Origin: Candidatus Rifleibacteriota bacterium
GTDB lineage: Bacteria > Muiribacteriota > Ozemobacteria > Ozemobacterales > Ozemobacteraceae
Length of the DNA stretch: 64,000 nucleotides
Direction: 5' to 3'
Assembly (NCBI GenBank): GCA_015233565.1
Contig: JADFXM010000022.1
Location: 1 to 64,000, forward strand
How positions within the stretch are numbered: the stretch's first letter is position 1; each line of letters opens with the position of its first letter. The notes below the pieces were generated by a model that had not been told where the DNA came from, did no database searches, and worked only from the letters and a program-made list of their open reading frames with translations. Below, one piece after another: positions 45,731 to 55,338 of this stretch. The position numbers and the translations under genes were made by a program.

Positions 45731-46059
45731 AAAATTCACTTCGTAAGCCGTTTTTGCCGGGATTAGAATTTTTTGTCATTGGATCATACATTTCGGGTAA
45801 CCTCGTTGCATTTTTTGATTTTTTTCATTTCCCCGCTATTGGAACTGTTTTTGGAATTTTCAGTTTACGTACTTCTTCTTTTAGGGACCTAATCAAACGA
45901 ATGTATTCTTTGTTTCGCTTTGTTTACCACTCGCATCAGGCGTTTTTCGGTACACTCTTACGATTGTTCATTTTTCCTGCGGCTATTCTGATACCATTTT
46001 TCATGGGATTTCAATCTGATTGGTAACTGCTCGTATCAGGAAAATCGAAGCCTTTCCCA
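45731..46059. other. Non-coding gap
   Basis: A 90-codon open frame rich in Phe runs here, but it has no ribosome binding site, family features or conserved pattern and is not called. The gap ends at the target duplication of the family D element. Confidence 0.4.
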
Positions 46060-46068
46060 ACCGTTATC

Positions 46069-46212
46069 CAGCGAAAAAGAGTAAAAATACTTGACTTATA
46101 AACCTGCATCCACGCAAGTGCAGAAAATTTGGAAAAAATAATTTTTCGGGATTTTTATTTTTAAATGTATGGTTAATTGCCAATGTCAATATGAATTTAC
46201 TCTTTGTTGCTG
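46069..46212 (+). mobile_element. MITE-like element, family D, copy 1 (144 bp)
   Basis: It begins CAGCGAAAAAGAGTAAA and ends TTTACTCTTTGTTGCTG, inverted ends matching at 15 of 17 positions. It is flanked by a perfect 9-bp direct repeat ACCGTTATC (46060-46068 and 46213-46221). The right duplication contains the TAA stop (46217-46219) of the AAA ATPase remnant. A second copy of identical length is at 62783-62926. No coding capacity; an unseen transposase must have moved it. Confidence 0.93.
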
Positions 46213-46216
46213 ACCG

Positions 46217-47367
46217 TTATCCAAGAGCAGTCAAGAATTCAATTGGGTCTTCGGAAAAAATGGGGAAGTTCTCAGTTGTCAGGATAATTGTGCCAGCCTC
46301 AGGAAATTGTCTCGAAAACACTTCAAGGCCTTTGGCGGATTTTCGTCTGGCTGATTTTACTTCTATTGCGTAGAGTTTCCCCTGGTAACGGAAGACGAAG
46401 TCAACTTCTGCATTTTTTTCACGCCAATAAAATAATTCTCCTGACAATTGTAGCAATTGCGCTCCCACGGCTAATTCAAATATCCTTCCTCTCATTTCAG
46501 GATTTCCCAGTACCCACGGTCCTTCAGTCATGGTAAAGAGAGCCGGGCAAGAGAGGAGAATTTTGGGGCTGGACGATCGGGTCAAACGTCCTTTTGATGA
46601 ATACTTCTCCAATGGATGAATCAGGAAAACTCCATCAAATAATTCGATGTACTATTTGATTAGATCAGTATTCCCTTTATCCTGCAATTGCCCCAAAAGC
46701 TTGGTGTAGCTTATTTCTTGTGCAGGATGGCGGCAAAGGATTTCAAGCCCATGTCGGAATAAAGCAGGATTAGCCACTTTGCGTTTAAGAAGGATATCCT
46801 TCCCAATAACAGCTTCCACAATCGAATCCTTTAGATAGGCATACCAGCGGTCGTAGTAATTTTCATACGCAACCGACCCCGGGTAGCCCCCAAACAAAAA
46901 AAAGCGTTCAAGAGTGTATCCGAAGGCAGCCTTTAGCTCTGTATAAGTCCAGTGGTAAATCCTTGTCAGCTCAAAGCGTCCTGCAAGACTCTCGGAAAGA
47001 TTTGTTTGTATTTTCAGTGAACTGGAAGCAAGTAAAATCACACGAAGCTTGTGGAGATTCTTGTCCCATAATGATTTGAGGGTTTCAGGCCAATTGGGAA
47101 TCTTCTGAATTTCATCAATAACCAGAAGTGTTCCATCACCCAACAACATGCTTTTTGGCATTGCTCCAAGAGCCACGTCCCGTTTGTTATCAGCAGATCA
47201 TCGGCATTAGCATAATGGCTTTTTCCTGCATAGCGAGCAAGAAGTTGTCGTATTCCAGTAGTTTTGCCAACCTGACGAGGACCGACGAGAATCTGAATCA
47301 AAGGATGGTGCTGGAAAAGGCGCTTTTCCAACTGTCCCGCAAATGATCTTTCATGGAAAATAGTCAT
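46217..47367 (-). pseudogene. AAA ATPase (AAA_14 / DUF4143 type), broken by a frameshift and a stop
   Basis: The parts add up to one protein of about 380 residues. The N-terminal part (47367 down to about 47170) has Walker A VGPRQVGKTTGIRQLLARY and YANADDLL. The frame then shifts to the middle part (about 47176-46655) with Walker B TLLVIDEIQKIP, LASSSLKI and FFLFGGYPG. An in-frame TAG at 46652-46654 interrupts IK-YIELFDGVFLIHPLEKYSSKG, and the same frame continues to the DUF4143 nuclease-like end (YWREKNAEVDFVF, AIEVKSARR) and a TAA at 46217. Such ATPases are common, often laterally moved, genes of poorly known role. The two lesions indicate decay unless they are sequencing errors. Confidence 0.85.
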
Positions 47368-48016
47368 TTAACAAAATATACCACTTTTTGATAGGTTAAT
47401 CTATTAAAAGCAATAGGCAGGTCTAGCAAATCATTCAAAATTTGTTCAAAACAGTAATTTTCAATAAGTGAACCACCATCCCCTAAAGGTGGTGGTTTGA
47501 ACTAACCCAAAGCGTGACAATCAAATCAAGAATAGGCTGAAATTATTCAAAGGTGCAACAATTTATCTGAACTAAAGCGCAGGAATTATCCATTGGGCCT
47601 GAAATCACGTTCTGCAAAGGTGTATATGAAAAGTATTTCTCTTTTGCAGCATTTTTCTTGTACCCCACAAAGATACCACCGTGGGTTCATTATATTTTTC
47701 GAAGCTCCTTTTCCAATTTTGGGCTTCAAATTGAAAAGCAAGAAATAGCCCTAAACGGCAACTGTCGTGCTAATTCCAGCAATTATCCATTTACGTTCAA
47801 ACGCAGTTTTACAAGAAGTTCCGTATAATTTGTTGGCAATTAATAACATGATAAAAAGAGATTAATTAAAAAAAAATCCATGCAAACTGGAAAAAATTAA
47901 TGTTTTTTAACCTTTTCTTTTGTAATAGTGAACTCTTAATGAATTGCGGTTTGTAGGAACACTCAAAAGGAATGGTTCTGAACTTAGCTTCAGCACTCAA
48001 ATGGATAATTGTTGTG
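47368..48016. other. Non-coding gap with two hairpins
   Basis: No gene is supported. Hairpins AACCACCA...GGTGGTGGTT (about 47470-47500) and ACCCCAC...GTGGGT (about 47664-47687) resemble the subterminal structures of IS200/IS605-type elements, but no transposase is present and the ends cannot be defined. Confidence 0.4.
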
Positions 48017-50242
48017 TTAATTCAGAAAAGTTCCGTCTTCCCCGATTTTGCCCGGGCCGTTAAGAACGTATATTCCTGCGGAATGAGCCTTGACGTTAAA
48101 AGTAATATTCCCGTTGCCAACAGTCAGGACATTTCCGGTTACTGCATCCCGATAGGTTCCATTTCGGACCCCTACCACCGTGATCTGCTGATCTGACCCA
48201 GTGGTCAAACCAACGACAGCATAGCTTGCACCGTTGTTCCAATCTCTGATGAAACTTATTCCGGAGCCCCATTCATGAACCGAGTTCATAGGAGCTTTTT
48301 GAAGAGCCGGCACCGACCGACGGATCAAATTAAGTCGTCGGATATGCTGGTACAAAGGATGACTTTTGGTTTGCTGAATTTTACCTGATTCGAGATTATC
48401 ACCGTAATAAGCACGTCCGGTTGAGTCAAGAGTGTCGTCGTTTCCGCAAATATCCTGTGGACACCCTTTCTGAAAGGCAATTTCCTCGCCGTAATACAGA
48501 CAGGGAATTCCTCGGATTGTCCAAAGAAAGTTATAGGCAACTGCAGCCATCCAATCTTCGCCTTTGAAGCGGTATTTGAAATCGTTGTCGGGGCCGACGT
48601 CGTGATTTTGAAGGAATGTAACAAGTTTGGTCGCATCTCCGTAGATCCAGTCCATGGAAAGGACTGATTCAATCCCGTTGAAACAACCACGGCTCAAATT
48701 GTCACGAAACGTGGAGAAAAGAGAAAAATCGAGCACGGAAAAACCTGAATCCGGGCCGGAATTTGGATTCTTAGTATCATTTCCGGTACGGGTGTACCAC
48801 CATGGCCGAATGTTCGACGGGCCGTTATCTCCACCCAAATCGCCCCATCCGGTTCCTTTTACCATGCATTCTCCAAAAACAAAGGTTCCGGGTTTATGAT
48901 TTTTCCAATGATTTACATAGGTTAATAAATCGTTTCTTTCAACGTGTTTAACTGTATCTAAGCGAATTGCATCGACTCCCATGTCCAGGTATTTGTCGAT
49001 AGCACTATTCAAATAACTGCGTACATTTTCGCGTTCAGTTGCCAAATCGATACAGTCGCCGGCCATGTGTTTTGTCTCGAGCGATTCAGGGCTCTCCCAG
49101 TCGCCACCTGACATCCAGCCATTCATATGGTACCAGGTGGAATCAAGTTTCATGGCATCAGTTCCAAAAAACCGATTCGGATTGCAGTTATCGCAGGGAA
49201 CTGTCACTCCGCTAACGGGGTCAGCAAGAGGCTCTTTACCTTCCGCATCACGATTAACTCTTTCCTTGAACCATTCGGGAGCCACAGGATTGTCATTGTC
49301 TTCCCTGAACGGGAACATGTAATTTCCCAAATTGCCTGTGTAGGGTGCCTGGAAGACCAAACCGGACTTTCGGAAATATTTCAGGGGCAGTCTGTTAATC
49401 CAGACTTGTCCGCGAATTCCGTAATTCGAGGAATGATTGATTACAACATCTTGTATCAGTTTGATTCCCTTGCTATGGCAAGCGTTGATCAGGTCTTGAT
49501 AAGTGTTTCCAGGTGATTCATTTCGAGGATCAATTTTTGTCCAGTCATAGGCGTGGTATCCGTGGTAGTCAAGACCGGAGCGGTTTTCAACAGGTGGTGT
49601 GATCCAGATGGCTGTGAACCCTAGGTCTTTGATGTAATCCAGCTTTTCGATCAAGCCTTTAAAGTCTCCGCGCCATTGTGGGTCCCCCTGTTTTATTCTG
49701 TCACGACAATAGAAATTATTGCTGGGATCGCCATCATAAAAACGTGTGGTAATAAGAAAATAGATTGTTTCTTCGCGAAAATCTTTCCCAGTTGGAGATG
49801 GTGGCGGGAAAGGAGGATCAACAGGAGGTGGATTTGGTGCTGGAGGATTTGGAGAGTCTCCGTCGCGTTTTAAGCTGTACAAACAATTGGAAGGGTTGAA
49901 AGAAAACAGGTATTTTCCGGCTTGCTCGATTTTGCAAGTGATATTTCCTGCATTTAAAACTGCTTTTCCTGACTGTGGAAGATTGTTGATCTCAGAAGCA
50001 TCACCCCAGTTTATCTGCCAGTTCGAATTTGCAGCAAATTTGTATTCAACAAGCCCGGTATGAAGGAAGATTTCTGCTTCCCAGGTTTCACCTTTCTGAA
50101 CCATTTTTCCGCTTTCGCTTATTGGGTCCCAGTTGTTGAAGGTACCCGCAACATTTATGGTCGCCCAGGAATCGGCGCAAACCACATTGCCGAAACAAAA
50201 AATAGCGAACAAAACCAAAACCGGAATAATTAATTTTCTCAC
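48017..50242 (-). CDS. Secreted GH13 alpha-amylase with N-terminal carbohydrate-binding module
   Basis: A protein of 741 residues. Signal peptide about 1-23 (KLIIPVLVLFAIFCFGNVVCA). A CBM48/CBM20-like module (about 25-120; NVAGTFNNWDPISESGKM, WEAEIFLHTGLVEYKFAAN) is joined by a Pro-rich linker (PNPPAPNPPPVDPPFPPP) to the GH13 catalytic domain. Conserved regions: DVVINHSSNYG, DAIRLDTVKH with the nucleophile, FVFGECMVKG with the acid/base, and FLQNHDVGPDND. The C-terminal beta domain follows. It hydrolyses starch-like glucans outside the cytoplasm. GTG 50242 is chosen because AGGGAAGGGAA lies just upstream and it places the signal peptide at the N terminus. It pairs functionally with the cytoplasmic GH13 at 41.3 kb. 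Confidence 0.92.
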   Translation of the reverse strand: MRKLIIPVLVLFAIFCFGNVVCADSWATINVAGTFNNWDPISESGKMVQKGETWEAEIFLHTGLVEYKFAANSNWQINWGDASEINNLPQSGKAVLNAGNITCKIEQAGKYLFSFNPSNCLYSLKRDGDSPNPPAPNPPPVDPPFPPPSPTGKDFREETIYFLITTRFYDGDPSNNFYCRDRIKQGDPQWRGDFKGLIEKLDYIKDLGFTAIWITPPVENRSGLDYHGYHAYDWTKIDPRNESPGNTYQDLINACHSKGIKLIQDVVINHSSNYGIRGQVWINRLPLKYFRKSGLVFQAPYTGNLGNYMFPFREDNDNPVAPEWFKERVNRDAEGKEPLADPVSGVTVPCDNCNPNRFFGTDAMKLDSTWYHMNGWMSGGDWESPESLETKHMAGDCIDLATERENVRSYLNSAIDKYLDMGVDAIRLDTVKHVERNDLLTYVNHWKNHKPGTFVFGECMVKGTGWGDLGGDNGPSNIRPWWYTRTGNDTKNPNSGPDSGFSVLDFSLFSTFRDNLSRGCFNGIESVLSMDWIYGDATKLVTFLQNHDVGPDNDFKYRFKGEDWMAAVAYNFLWTIRGIPCLYYGEEIAFQKGCPQDICGNDDTLDSTGRAYYGDNLESGKIQQTKSHPLYQHIRRLNLIRRSVPALQKAPMNSVHEWGSGISFIRDWNNGASYAVVGLTTGSDQQITVVGVRNGTYRDAVTGNVLTVGNGNITFNVKAHSAGIYVLNGPGKIGEDGTFLN

Positions 50243-50558
50243 GTGTTTTCCCTTCCCTGTTATATATCTATTTGACACATCAATAAAATAGCGGATAATT
50301 ACCCCAAGAAGATCAAGTACTTGCACATTTCCCTTCCAAAGTGCAACGTTTTTCAAATAATGAGGAAATACAAAAAACGATTAAATCAATTCATTGGACG
50401 CTTCGGCTCGGTTCAGCAACCTTCGATTCCGCTCAGGAGCAGCGTTTACTCCAATCGGAAACCGAACGTTCAACGATTTTTTGACTCTTTAATTTTGGTT
50501 TGCAATACTTAAGAATAAACATGAACTTCTTTGAAGACCCCTTAAAATCATCTAAACT
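50243..50558. other. Non-coding gap upstream of the amylase gene
   Basis: No gene is seen. Bases 50421-50437 (CTTCGATTCCGCTCAGG) are a copy of the dispersed GACTCCGCTC repeat. A family B element follows directly. Confidence 0.45.
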
Positions 50559-50763
50559 CAGAATTCCTGGTGTCGATAGTTTGCATTTTCCCGGAAAATA
50601 GCTTCAAAAGGTATTTTCCTGATTTTGAAATACTTTTCGGTTGGATTTTATCCTGAGACCAACTTTCATAAAAATAGATCAGAAAATGTCTTCCAAAGGA
50701 ACTTGGTGATTTGTTAATCGAAAAAATGGTATCAAATTTAAATCCCCGAGGTTTGGAAATCTG
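50559..50763 (+). mobile_element. MITE-like element, family B, copy 2 (205 bp)
   Basis: It begins CAGAATTCCTGG and ends TTTGGAAATCTG. It is flanked on both sides by AAACT (50554-50558 and 50764-50768). The variant target AAACT, present on both sides here while other copies have AAATT, proves that the flanks are target duplications and not part of the element. Confidence 0.9.
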
Positions 50764-50832
50764 AAACTAAAATGGACTGCCGAACGTTTTTGAAATAAAA
50801 AAGTGCAACAGTCCAATTCGATTAAATTGAAA

Positions 50833-52623
50833 CTAATTTTGGTTCAGGCTGAATTTTTCAACAGCGGTAAAATCATTGTACAACTGTGAATGTTGAAGGA
50901 AAGTGTTTTTGTTGAATATGTCCTTGATGACAGCTAACAATTTGGATTCCTTCTGGCAGTCTTTAAAATCTTTTACCAAAGAGATTCGGAGATCTTCTTC
51001 TCTTTTTACAAGGTAATCATAATAACTGCTGGGTTTCCGTACCAGTCGTTGGATCCAGTCAGGTTTGGCTTTTTGCATGGAAGCGTAGACTTTTTCATAT
51101 TCCTTAACTTCGACAATTTTTCCATCAAATACATGAAATTCTCTTTCGTAGGGACCATTTTCTTCAGGGGCATAGAAATATTTCTTCATAAAACTCAATT
51201 TAACCGTGTGCATAGTACTGGAAATCGGAATTTGAATATCTGAAACAAGTTTTACCGGTACAATTGAATTGTCTAAAACCACTGATATTGAATCTGGAAC
51301 TATAGGACGGTTCAAATAATCCCTGAAGTTAATGATCATATTGCCATTCTCAATTTTGGTAGTAAGATAAATTTTGTGGGGAAAGACATTTCCTTGGTAG
51401 AAAAATTTTACTGGAAACGCTCTTAGCTTGGGCCCGTAAAAGCTATCTTCGAGGTAATCACGGTGATTCTTCCCGAAGGTTTCGTAGTACAGAACCATTT
51501 CCTGACCCTTAAGTTTTGCGGTTCCGACGATATTCACAGCATGCATTCCAACCGCCCTGAGGGAATCTCTGTCACCGAGAACTCTTACTGTGTGCTGGGC
51601 GTAAATAATTCCATACCGCTTCAACGCTTCACGGATTTCATCGACTTTCCCTTCACTGTGATTAAAAACATTGAAGAAAGGTTGGTCCATGGCATACAGG
51701 CTTTGAGGGAGTGTATAAGTAATTTCTTTCTTAAGAGGATCATTTACTTTAGGAGGAAGTGGAACGCAACTCATCATATAAGAGAAATGTTTGGGAGAAT
51801 AGGCAATTTCTTCGCCGGTAACGCGGTCTTTTCCGGTGAACTTTTTGAAAGTGTAGGGAGAAGCATCGATAGCATAATAGTAGGACTCGACAAGCCGTGG
51901 GTTCATTCCGTATTCCATAATTCCATTTACAAAAGAAGTGTATTTCTCCAATTTAAGCCCCAAAATTGTCTTCCACCAATCGCTTGCCATGCTGGCCGCG
52001 TAGGATAGACATTTGGATGATCCTGTTCTGCGTCCCAAGTATTCTTTCAGACCTACAGAATCGGTGTAAGCTTTTCTTTCTTCCTGAGTTTTGGAGGGAA
52101 TGTATTCAGTATTATCGATCAGAAAATATTCATCGAGGTCTGATAATTCTACTGGAGTACCGGGACTGTACGTGGCTTTTAATGGAATCAGCTCGGCGAT
52201 TTCAGGAAACTCATTTGCTAATCTATTCGATTCCCAGAGTTTTCGAGAAACTTTAAATGCTGGAGTGAGGGTTTCATCCCATGGGAGCCAGGAAATAATC
52301 TGAGTTCCATTCGTTGCCACCTGAAAAAAACCACCGACAGTTTGGTCATCCAAGTTGAGGGGAATCAAAATTTTAGCTGGGGCTTCATTAAGAAACACTG
52401 TTTTGGGTTGCCCAAGTTGAGGATATTTCTCAAGTACTTTTAAAAAATCACTTTCAAAATCGGAAAATTTTCCAAGATTTTTTACAAATGCAGATGTTCC
52501 ATTTTTTACATTTTCCAATTCTTGTTGAATTGTTTGGAAAGCTGCTTTTTCTTCTTTAGACACAGCTCCTGCCACCGAAACCAACAAAACAAAAAACAGA
52601 ACGAGGCAAAAACTTTTTTTCAT
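50833..52623 (-). CDS. Secreted papain-like cysteine peptidase (C1/C39-like)
   Basis: A protein of 596 residues with a Sec signal (KKSFCLVLFFVLLVSVAGA). The catalytic set is visible: Cys205 in SSKCLSYAASMASDWW, His361 in GMHAVNIVGTAKL and Asn386 in YYETFGKNHRDYL, in papain order and spacing. Around this are an N-terminal region of about 180 residues (possible prodomain) and a C-terminal beta-rich region (about 400-500). No lipobox. ATG 52623 is preceded by GGGGG at about eleven bases. Neighbours on the same strand are the secreted amylase and the exported oligoendopeptidase, consistent with polymer degradation outside the cell. Confidence 0.8.
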   Translation of the reverse strand: MKKSFCLVLFFVLLVSVAGAVSKEEKAAFQTIQQELENVKNGTSAFVKNLGKFSDFESDFLKVLEKYPQLGQPKTVFLNEAPAKILIPLNLDDQTVGGFFQVATNGTQIISWLPWDETLTPAFKVSRKLWESNRLANEFPEIAELIPLKATYSPGTPVELSDLDEYFLIDNTEYIPSKTQEERKAYTDSVGLKEYLGRRTGSSKCLSYAASMASDWWKTILGLKLEKYTSFVNGIMEYGMNPRLVESYYYAIDASPYTFKKFTGKDRVTGEEIAYSPKHFSYMMSCVPLPPKVNDPLKKEITYTLPQSLYAMDQPFFNVFNHSEGKVDEIREALKRYGIIYAQHTVRVLGDRDSLRAVGMHAVNIVGTAKLKGQEMVLYYETFGKNHRDYLEDSFYGPKLRAFPVKFFYQGNVFPHKIYLTTKIENGNMIINFRDYLNRPIVPDSISVVLDNSIVPVKLVSDIQIPISSTMHTVKLSFMKKYFYAPEENGPYEREFHVFDGKIVEVKEYEKVYASMQKAKPDWIQRLVRKPSSYYDYLVKREEDLRISLVKDFKDCQKESKLLAVIKDIFNKNTFLQHSQLYNDFTAVEKFSLNQN

Positions 52624-52762
52624 ATTGCAACGACCCCCTAAAAAAAATAGAAATCCATTGAAATCAACAAATAATATCAACTGGGAATGTTTATATTAAA
52701 TCATACCAGAAAAATAGCACTCTAGCAAATTTTCGAGGTCCCTCGCATCAAAAAAACAAAAA

Positions 52763-52786
52763 ACGCCGCTTAAAAATAAGCGGCGT
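52763..52786 (-). terminator. Rho-independent terminator of pepF
   Basis: The stem ACGCCGCTT / AAGCGGCGT is followed on the minus strand by TTTTTGTTTTTTTG; 36 bases past the stop at 52822. Confidence 0.92.
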
Positions 52787-52821
52787 CCTATTTACAAAAT
52801 TTCTTTGGTAACTTGAAAAAT

Positions 52822-54711
52822 TTATTTTCCCGGCTTATCACCAAGGATTTTTTCCATATCATCCATTATGTCATTCATTTCCTTAATCGCCGCGTTAAAC
52901 GGAACCGAGGTGTTCATATCAACGCCAGCGCCTTTCAGGAGATCAATTGGATACTTCGATGAACCGGAAGAAAGCATTTTGAGGTAAGCATCCCGTTCGG
53001 TAGTGTTCGGAGCTTCAGTTCTGATTTTTTGAGAAATGTAAGAGGACGCAATGATGCTTGTTGCATATTGGTAAACATAGAAATTGTAGTAAAAGTGAGG
53101 AATATACGCCCATTCGATTCCATACAGATCATCAATTTTGCAAACGCCGGCTGCATCGCCGTAGTATTCCTTAAGCAGGCTCAGATATAGTTCCGTGAGC
53201 TTTTCTCCAGTCAAAGGATCTCCTTTTTCTGCAATTTCGTGTGTACGCATTTCAAATTCCGCGAAAAGCGTCTGCCGGAATAGTGTGGTTCGCAGGCTGT
53301 CGATGCGTGAGCCGAGCAGGAACAACTGGATATCCTTGTCCTTGTTGTTTTTTAGCATGTAATGCAAAAGGAAATTCTCATTCAGCGTTGAAGCAACTTC
53401 AGCAATGAAGGTTTTATAGTCATGAGTTACGTAAGGCTGATTTTTATCGGAAAGGAAAGTGTGCATCGAATGGCCACTTTCGTGTGCAAGTGTCGAAACT
53501 TCTTCGTACAGTCCTGTGAAATTCTGAAGCTGGTAGGGATGAACCCCATAAGCGCCTGTGCTGTATGCTCCTGATTTCTTTCCGGTTGTGGGGAAAAAAT
53601 CCACCCAGCGATTAGCGTAACCGGTTTTCAGGTCGGCGACATATTGTTCTCCGAGTGGGGCAACAGCTTCCAATACCATTTTCATGGCCTCTTCGGGAGA
53701 GTATTTCAATTCCACTTTCTTAACAATAGGGGAATAAAGATCTTCGTAACCAAGTTGATCCAAGCCCATTATGCGCTTTCGAAGTTTGAGATAACGATGC
53801 AGAGTTGGAAGATTGGCGTGAACATCTGAAATCAACTGCTTGTAAACGGCCGGTGGGATATTTGAGTCGAAAAGCGCCGACTCAAGGGAGCTGTTGAATT
53901 TATGTACTTCTTTGTTGAATACGTGTGTTTTTATGTGTTCGTAGAGAGTAGTACCAAGGGTTCTTTCATATTTTTTGTACTCGGTCCAAAATGACTTGAA
54001 TACTTTAATTCTATCATCCCTATTCGTGGAAGCACGGTAATTTGTGTAGGCGGAAGCATCAAGCCTCACTTTATTGCCGTCCGAGAGTACAACTTCAGGA
54101 TACGGCAATTCGGCATTGGTAAAGATGTTGTATGCATTTGAAGGGCCTTCGGCCATCATGTTTGCCTGGGCAGCAACTTTTTCCTCGGCGGCGGAAAGCG
54201 TATGAGGGGCATATCGCAAAACATCTTCGAGAAATGGCTTGAACGGCAGAAGCTTACTTTCTGCTTTTACAAATCCCATGACTTTTTCTTCACCCAATGC
54301 TAAAATCTCCGGGGTAAGAAAGGAAATAGCCGCACTCAATTTAACTGAAAGATCACTTCCAGTCTGTTCCATCTCACGAGGCTTGGCCGCACGAGTATCT
54401 TCGTCGCTTCTCATGCTCGCATAAGTGGTCAATCGGCTAAGATCTTTTTCCAAGGTCGTAATTGTATCCAAAGCTGTAAAAAACGCGGTAGCGTCCTTGC
54501 CGAGCTTACCCTGAAAATCTGCCAATTTGGGAATCCGATCGGCGATGTCCTTCTTTTGAGTTGCCCATGCATCCTCGCTGGCATAAAGGTCGGTCGTGTT
54601 CCATTTGTACTTTTCCGGAACATCAGCACGCTCAGTTGCCTGCAATACAGGCGTGCCAAGCATGTTAATGGAAAACGCAAACAGGAAAAGAAAAGTCAGG
54701 TGTTCTTTCAT
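52822..54711 (-). CDS. pepF: Oligoendopeptidase F (M3B) with an export signal
   Basis: A zinc metallopeptidase of 629 residues. The motif LAHESGHSMHTF (HExxH form, near residue 405) and FIAEVASTLNENFLL with the third ligand Glu are typical of M3B, as are VPEKYKWNTTDLYASEDAW at the start and VCKIDDLYGIEWAYIPHFYY near the end. Unusual: the chain begins KEHLTFLFLFAFSINMLGTPVLQA, a Sec signal peptide, whereas PepF is normally cytoplasmic. It probably trims oligopeptides in the periplasm or outside the cell, perhaps after the papain-like enzyme encoded downstream. GGAG precedes the ATG by six bases. Confidence 0.93.
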   Translation of the reverse strand: MKEHLTFLFLFAFSINMLGTPVLQATERADVPEKYKWNTTDLYASEDAWATQKKDIADRIPKLADFQGKLGKDATAFFTALDTITTLEKDLSRLTTYASMRSDEDTRAAKPREMEQTGSDLSVKLSAAISFLTPEILALGEEKVMGFVKAESKLLPFKPFLEDVLRYAPHTLSAAEEKVAAQANMMAEGPSNAYNIFTNAELPYPEVVLSDGNKVRLDASAYTNYRASTNRDDRIKVFKSFWTEYKKYERTLGTTLYEHIKTHVFNKEVHKFNSSLESALFDSNIPPAVYKQLISDVHANLPTLHRYLKLRKRIMGLDQLGYEDLYSPIVKKVELKYSPEEAMKMVLEAVAPLGEQYVADLKTGYANRWVDFFPTTGKKSGAYSTGAYGVHPYQLQNFTGLYEEVSTLAHESGHSMHTFLSDKNQPYVTHDYKTFIAEVASTLNENFLLHYMLKNNKDKDIQLFLLGSRIDSLRTTLFRQTLFAEFEMRTHEIAEKGDPLTGEKLTELYLSLLKEYYGDAAGVCKIDDLYGIEWAYIPHFYYNFYVYQYATSIIASSYISQKIRTEAPNTTERDAYLKMLSSGSSKYPIDLLKGAGVDMNTSVPFNAAIKEMNDIMDDMEKILGDKPGK

Positions 54712-55338
54712 ATTGTCTCCTCTTAAATTTTCGGGAACTCCCTTATTGAATTTTTTCTATGCAAAAATAGCTTGCATAGCAATTTCAATGTTAGACATAC
54801 AAACAGGGATTCGGTAAGATGTCAAATTTTTTTTTTATTCCAGGGCAGAGACAGGCTTTTGTTAATATTCGGAATAATTGAGACTATAGCAAGCTGGCTG
54901 ATAATTTTAGCTCAAATTTAAAGCTAAATGCAGAAAACCTTGGTAGAACAAAAAAGCATATTCTTCCTAATTTTGTATTTCTCTGTTCATGCTGCTTTCA
55001 AGGTGATTTATACAGTAATTTTGCTACACGGTTGATTAATTACGATTTTTTCAAGCGAAAAATTTTACCCGCTTCTGTCATTTAAACCAGGTCCAAATTC
55101 AGAATTCCTGGTATCGATAGTTTGCATTTTCTCGGAAAATAGCTTCAAAAGGTATTTTCCTGATTTTGGAATGCTTTTCGGATGGATTTAATCCTGAGAC
55201 CAACTTTCATAAAAATAAATCAGAAGATGCCTTCCAAAGTAACTTGGTGATTCATTAACCGAAAAAATGGCATCAAATTTAAATCCCCGAGGTTGGGAAT
55301 TCTGAAATTAAAGTTCCCAACTGAATATTTCCTGATTG
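54712..55338. other. Gap between pepF and pseudopilin genes
   Basis: Apart from the family B element at 55100-55304 nothing is recognised. Confidence 0.45.
55100..55304 (+). mobile_element. MITE-like element, family B, copy 3 (205 bp)
   Basis: Perfect inverted ends CAGAATTCC / GGAATTCTG and a 5-bp duplication AAATT (55095-55099 and 55305-55309). The best preserved copy in the window. Confidence 0.92.

Noticed and set aside
45754-46026. Small Phe-rich open frame after the RND gene
   Set aside because: No ribosome binding site, no family pattern; lies beyond a strong terminator and ends just before a MITE insertion.
47470-47690. IS200/IS605-type element end hairpins
   Set aside because: Two suggestive hairpins but no transposase and no definable borders or second copy in the window.
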